Positions 61,598 through 64,000 of a DNA stretch of 64,000 bases are shown piece by piece. The notes under the pieces are model-generated. The model searched no databases. It saw only the letters and a list, made by a program, of their open reading frames with translations, and was not told the origin of the DNA. The stretch lies in NCBI RefSeq assembly GCF_034096925.1, contig NZ_JAWZSQ010000019.1, forward strand, positions 45,606-109,605, written 5' to 3'. The position numbers were made by a program, and so were the translations under genes. The DNA is from Patulibacter defluvii. Its GTDB lineage: Bacteria > Actinomycetota > Thermoleophilia > Solirubrobacterales > Solirubrobacteraceae. Each line of letters opens with the position of its first letter. Positions within the stretch are counted from its first letter, which is position 1.

Positions 61598-61867
61598 ATG
61601 ACGACCGATCTGGACATCGCCGAGGTGGCCCGCCGCTCCGGCGTGCCGGCCTCGACCCTGCGCTTCGACGAGCAGCGGGGCCTGATCATCTCGACCGGTC
61701 GCCATGCCGGGTGGCGGCTCTTTGCCCGCCTGACCGCCTTCCGCGACGGCCTGCGCCACGCGGCCGCCGGCCCTGCTCCGAGTCACATCGAGTATGCGAC
61801 TTTCGTGCGGATCGTGGAGGCGGCGGAGGGTGGTGGGGTGCCGCGGGTGGAGTCGCGGTTTGGGTGA
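61598..61867 (+). pseudogene. Decayed or truncated MerR-family regulator
   Basis: An 89-codon frame. Residues 1-38 are a clear MerR helix-turn-helix: LDIAEVARRSGVPASTLRFD followed by EQRGLI, with Asp replacing the nearly invariant Tyr of LRFYE. After STGRHAGWRLF the sequence should continue with the wing and the dimerisation helix, but here it changes to unrelated Ala/Arg-rich sequence and ends after 50 codons, with only a VRIVEAAEGGG trace. A frameshift or deletion is likely. Upstream an inverted repeat GCTTGC (61553-61558) with GCAAGC (61576-61581) may be an old operator between this gene and the methyltransferase. It marks the edge of the less GC-rich toxin island. Confidence 0.65.
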
Positions 61868-62109
61868 GGGGCGGAGACCACCACGGGTTCGATCGGGCGG
61901 GCGACGCCGGTGCAGGCCTTCGGGGCCTCGCTACCGACAACTGCACGCCGGCCCGTTCGCGTCTGTCTACAAGCGCGAGACAGAGCACCGTCCCTGCTTC
62001 CGGATCACGAAGGCGTTCGCGCGGAAGGACGCTTCTTCTGTTGCCTCCCGAGGGATTTTCGCGGGCAGCGGGCTGTTCCTAGGGGAGCCTCCGCGCGATC
62101 GATGGCGCA
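61868..62109. other. Gene-free boundary of the Rhs island
   Basis: No coding sequence is supported between the MerR remnant and the small gene ending at 62110. The composition changes here from the very GC-rich host type to a visibly AT-richer type. Short open frames exist on the plus strand but lack homology, ribosome binding sites and codon bias. I see no attachment site or transposon end. Confidence 0.5.
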
Positions 62110-62475
62110 TCAGTCGGTTCGAAGCGCCTCGAGTGCATCATCGTAGTCACGATTGGCCTGCGGGTCGCCGTCATAGAAGGCTTCCCAAAATCCGGAGCGC
62201 TGCCACGTCTCGGGGCCCACGTGGACCTCTCCGGCCTCGTTGACGTGTACCGCCCAGCTGGCTGGAATCGTGCGAGATGACGTCCTAAACAGCCGTGAGT
62301 CCCAGAGGCCCGGACCTCCGCTCGAATCGTCGCCGAGCAGGCGGAGGAGCACCTCGCTACCCGGGTGCGCGACAATCTCGAGGACGTCGTATTCACGCCC
62401 GACGGTCAGCCACGTACTTGTCGTGAGAACCTCGCCGGTGGTAGGGCTCTCGATGCGTTCGCAAACGACCTTCAT
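62110..62475 (-). CDS. Small cytoplasmic protein downstream of the Rhs toxin, possible second immunity protein
   Basis: A 121-residue protein of no family I recognise. It starts MKVVCERIESPTTGEVL and contains WLTVGREYDVLEIVAHPG, LLRLLGDD, GLWDSRLF and a C-terminal acidic helix (DPQANRDYDDALEALRTD). The beta-rich, acidic character, small size and place behind an Rhs toxin and its presumed immunity gene resemble orphan immunity proteins. The 82 bp between it and the previous gene are non-coding. The start at 62475 is chosen over upstream extension because the N-terminal 60 residues of the longer reading are Arg-rich and lack sense. Codon use is less GC-biased than in the rest of the window. Confidence 0.55.
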   Translation of the reverse strand: MKVVCERIESPTTGEVLTTSTWLTVGREYDVLEIVAHPGSEVLLRLLGDDSSGGPGLWDSRLFRTSSRTIPASWAVHVNEAGEVHVGPETWQRSGFWEAFYDGDPQANRDYDDALEALRTD

Positions 62476-62557
62476 CTGCGGTTGAACACCGCCTTGTAAT
62501 CGAAGCGGACGCCAAGGGCGGAGCCGCAAATTTACGATGGTCGCAGCGCCTTCCGCG

Positions 62558-62926
62558 TCAGGACAAGCCGTCGACTCCTCGGGTCGGCAGCATCGCCTTG
62601 GCAAGAGGTCCCAACGACGGGCACGCCCTCTCGAGTTCTGCTGGGTGGTCCTCAAGGGCCTGTAGGACCGACAGACGCGCCGCCGTTCGAAGCTCGCGGT
62701 CGGCGCTCGCTGCGAGTTCCTCGATGAATTGAGCTGCCGCTCGAATCATCACATCGTCTGGAGGATCCACCTGCAGCGCGGCGAGGAGGAACGGCACAAA
62801 GATGTCGGCCAGAACGATGTCGCCGCCGATCGGATCGGGGTCCCAGTCTCTGGCCTCCACGTCGATCTTCGCGGCGAGCGCCGGGAAGCGCCTCTTCACC
62901 TCGTCGGCCAATTCGTCGTAGGTCAC
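62558..62926 (-). CDS. Probable immunity protein for the Rhs toxin (DUF7674-like)
   Basis: A 122-residue acidic, all-helical protein. The order is a first helix MTYDELADEVKRRFPALAA, a Pro-rich turn, a long helix with IFVPFLLAALQVD, then FIEELAASADRELRTAARLSVLQALEDHP, and a C-terminal PLAKAML. The FxEELA...SVLxxLxD pattern resembles the DUF7674 family, short proteins often found after polymorphic toxins; I hold that loosely. The start overlaps the end of the Rhs frame by 4 bp (ATGA), the usual arrangement for toxin and cognate immunity genes. It should bind and neutralise the Rhs C-terminal toxin in the cytoplasm. Confidence 0.68.
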   Translation of the reverse strand: MTYDELADEVKRRFPALAAKIDVEARDWDPDPIGGDIVLADIFVPFLLAALQVDPPDDVMIRAAAQFIEELAASADRELRTAARLSVLQALEDHPAELERACPSLGPLAKAMLPTRGVDGLS

Positions 62927-63999
62927 CGTTCGGTCTCCCGTAGTGCCGATTGCAGATCGTCACGCACCCGTTCCGCCATCGCCCTGTCGTAGCGTGACAA
63001 GTCGGTCCGTCGGCGAAGGATGTTGTTGAGCTGTCGTGCGCGCTCGCGCGCTTTGGTGGTGTGTGCGCCGCCGACGCCTTCTCGTCGCAACGCGCCGGCC
63101 GTACCGCCCGGACGTCTGTCTTGCCAACGGTAGATCTGTCGGAAGGCACGGCCCAGCTCTTCGTCCGCAGTGGCTGGATACGGGAACCGTCGGCGAGCGG
63201 CGTACTTGGCTGTCTCATCGCTCAGGCCGGCGACCGTCGTCGTAGTGCTTCCGGTGGCGCCCCGGATTCCTCCTTCGGCGCCTTGTTCGAGGAGTTCTCT
63301 GCCGCCCTTCGTCGCGACATGCCGAACGATCGCGCCCGCGCCCGTCGCGACCGTGGCGACGACCCCGAGGGCGTTAGCCAGGCCGTGCTTCTCCCGCCCG
63401 GTCGCGGGGACGATCCCGCCCGTCGCGCCGTTGAGGAACGCGGTGAGCGAGTCGTAGAGGTCGTCCCCGTGAGCCGGTGCCGGCGCTGGGCAGCCACGAC
63501 CGGCGCATGTCCAAGCCGCCTCGTAGCTGAACGACCCAAGCGGGCTCCACCTCGGACTCACACCCGGGTACCTGGTCCAGACGCGCCCCTGCTCATCGAC
63601 GGAGCGCTGGTATCCATACCCCGTCGTCTGCGCCGCGTTGGCCGGCGGTGGCGGCGGAGGTGCTTGTACGGGGCCGCCGAACAGCCTGGGCAGTTGGGGG
63701 ATGCCGTTGGCGAAGGGGTTCCCACCTTGCGACCCGCCGCCGTTCGGTCCCGCAGGCGGGTTCCCGGCCCGCGGACGACCGTTGTAGGCGCATGACGGAT
63801 CCTTGGCGCACTCCGGCGTCCGGTGCCCGTCGTACTCCGCCCGCGTGGCCGGGTTCGCTGCCGTGAACGCGTAGCGCGAGGACGTGAATGGGTCGGCCGC
63901 CAGGTACAGGTCCGCCGAGGGATCGGCGAAGCGGTCCTGCTGCAGGAACCGACCCTGCGACGGGTCGTAGGTCCGGGCCTGCATGTCGTAGAGACCCGT
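62923..63999 (-). CDS. Rhs-family polymorphic toxin, C-terminal part
   Basis: The frame is open to the right edge, so only the last 358 codons are seen. The beginning is the end of an Rhs core: GLYDMQARTYDPSQGRFLQQD, then SRYAFTAANPATRAEYDGH. A Pro/Gly/Asn-rich spacer follows (about 60 residues, with a run of six Pro), a YQRSVDEQGRVWTRYPG strand, a hydrophobic pretoxin-like segment (NALGVVATVATGAGAIV) and a C-terminal domain of about 90 residues: EELGRAFRQIYRWQDRRPGG, GALRREGVGGAHTTKA, LNNILRRRTDLSRYDRAMAERVRDDLQSAL. I cannot assign that domain to a known toxin. The neighbouring 4-bp-overlapping small gene is its likely immunity partner. Base composition suggests acquisition from elsewhere. 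Confidence 0.85.
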   Translation of the reverse strand, partial: TGLYDMQARTYDPSQGRFLQQDRFADPSADLYLAADPFTSSRYAFTAANPATRAEYDGHRTPECAKDPSCAYNGRPRAGNPPAGPNGGGSQGGNPFANGIPQLPRLFGGPVQAPPPPPPANAAQTTGYGYQRSVDEQGRVWTRYPGVSPRWSPLGSFSYEAAWTCAGRGCPAPAPAHGDDLYDSLTAFLNGATGGIVPATGREKHGLANALGVVATVATGAGAIVRHVATKGGRELLEQGAEGGIRGATGSTTTTVAGLSDETAKYAARRRFPYPATADEELGRAFRQIYRWQDRRPGGTAGALRREGVGGAHTTKARERARQLNNILRRRTDLSRYDRAMAERVRDDLQSALRETER

Positions 64000-64000
64000 G

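Noticed and set aside
61886..61894. GGTTCGATC resembling a tRNA T-loop.
   Set aside because: No matching acceptor stem, anticodon arm or D-arm can be drawn around it.
61910..62146. Small plus-strand open frames in the gap before the Rhs-linked genes.
   Set aside because: No ribosome binding site, homology or codon bias; they overlap the end of the gene at 62110-62475.

Overview
The window is very GC-rich, high-GC actinobacterial DNA in which almost every gene has G or C at third codon positions. The best fit is class Thermoleophilia (Solirubrobacter, Conexibacter or Patulibacter relatives). This rests on an F420-type luciferase-like oxidoreductase, many acyl-CoA dehydrogenase and crotonase genes, a secreted NHL protein ending in an Ig-like tail that I associate with that class, a split pntAA/pntAB/pntB transhydrogenase, and about twenty genes with a -10 hexamer 6-9 nt before the start codon (leaderless transcription). 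No rRNA, tRNA, CRISPR array, transposase or integrase was found. Placement is inferred from protein style only.

Layout. 1-4.9 kb: GntR regulator (cut by the left edge), CadD-type exporter, luciferase-like oxidoreductase, membrane class III cyclase, a small secreted protein and a secreted metzincin. 4.9-10.2 kb: a four-gene acyl-CoA operon (acyl-CoA dehydrogenase, two crotonases, its probable TetR regulator) controlled by two tandem operators, a duplicated GC-rich intergenic block, and a divergent SDR with its own operator. 10.2-14.3 kb: lipoprotein with a duplicated Cys motif, SDR, RTX-like secreted protein, a soluble cyclase fused to a YHS domain, and an MBL hydrolase. 14.3-25.6 kb: NHL propeller protein, large LuxR-type ATPase, a response regulator/kinase/LolA-like trio, a DUF3047-like protein and a coiled-coil M15-like hydrolase. 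25.8-30.7 kb: zinc or manganese uptake genes (permease fused in frame to a binding lipoprotein, ATPase, second permease) facing a CobW GTPase, with a related operator at both promoters. 30.7-39.7 kb: serine hydrolase, two acyl-CoA dehydrogenases, two drug-type MFS exporters, superoxide dismutase and a divergent SufR-like regulator.

39.7-47.6 kb: class III aminotransferase, peptidase T, SDR, a candidate small RNA with a strong hairpin, acyl-CoA synthetase, YccF protein, cysteine hydrolase and a secreted protein. 47.6-52.5 kb: proline catabolism operon (PRODH then P5C dehydrogenase) and a secreted subtilase. 52.5-61.5 kb: acetyltransferase, pnt operon, ribose-5-phosphate isomerase, glycoside-hydrolase-like protein, Aat transferase, alpha/beta hydrolase plus thioesterase, and a methyltransferase. 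61.6-64 kb: a decayed MerR gene, then a visibly less GC-rich island with the C-terminal part of an Rhs polymorphic toxin and two small downstream genes, the first overlapping the toxin by 4 bp as expected for an immunity gene.

Recurrent themes are fatty-acid/acyl-CoA oxidation under TetR-like control, cell-envelope and secreted proteins, metal and redox homeostasis, and compact operons with 4-bp ATGA/GTGA overlaps.
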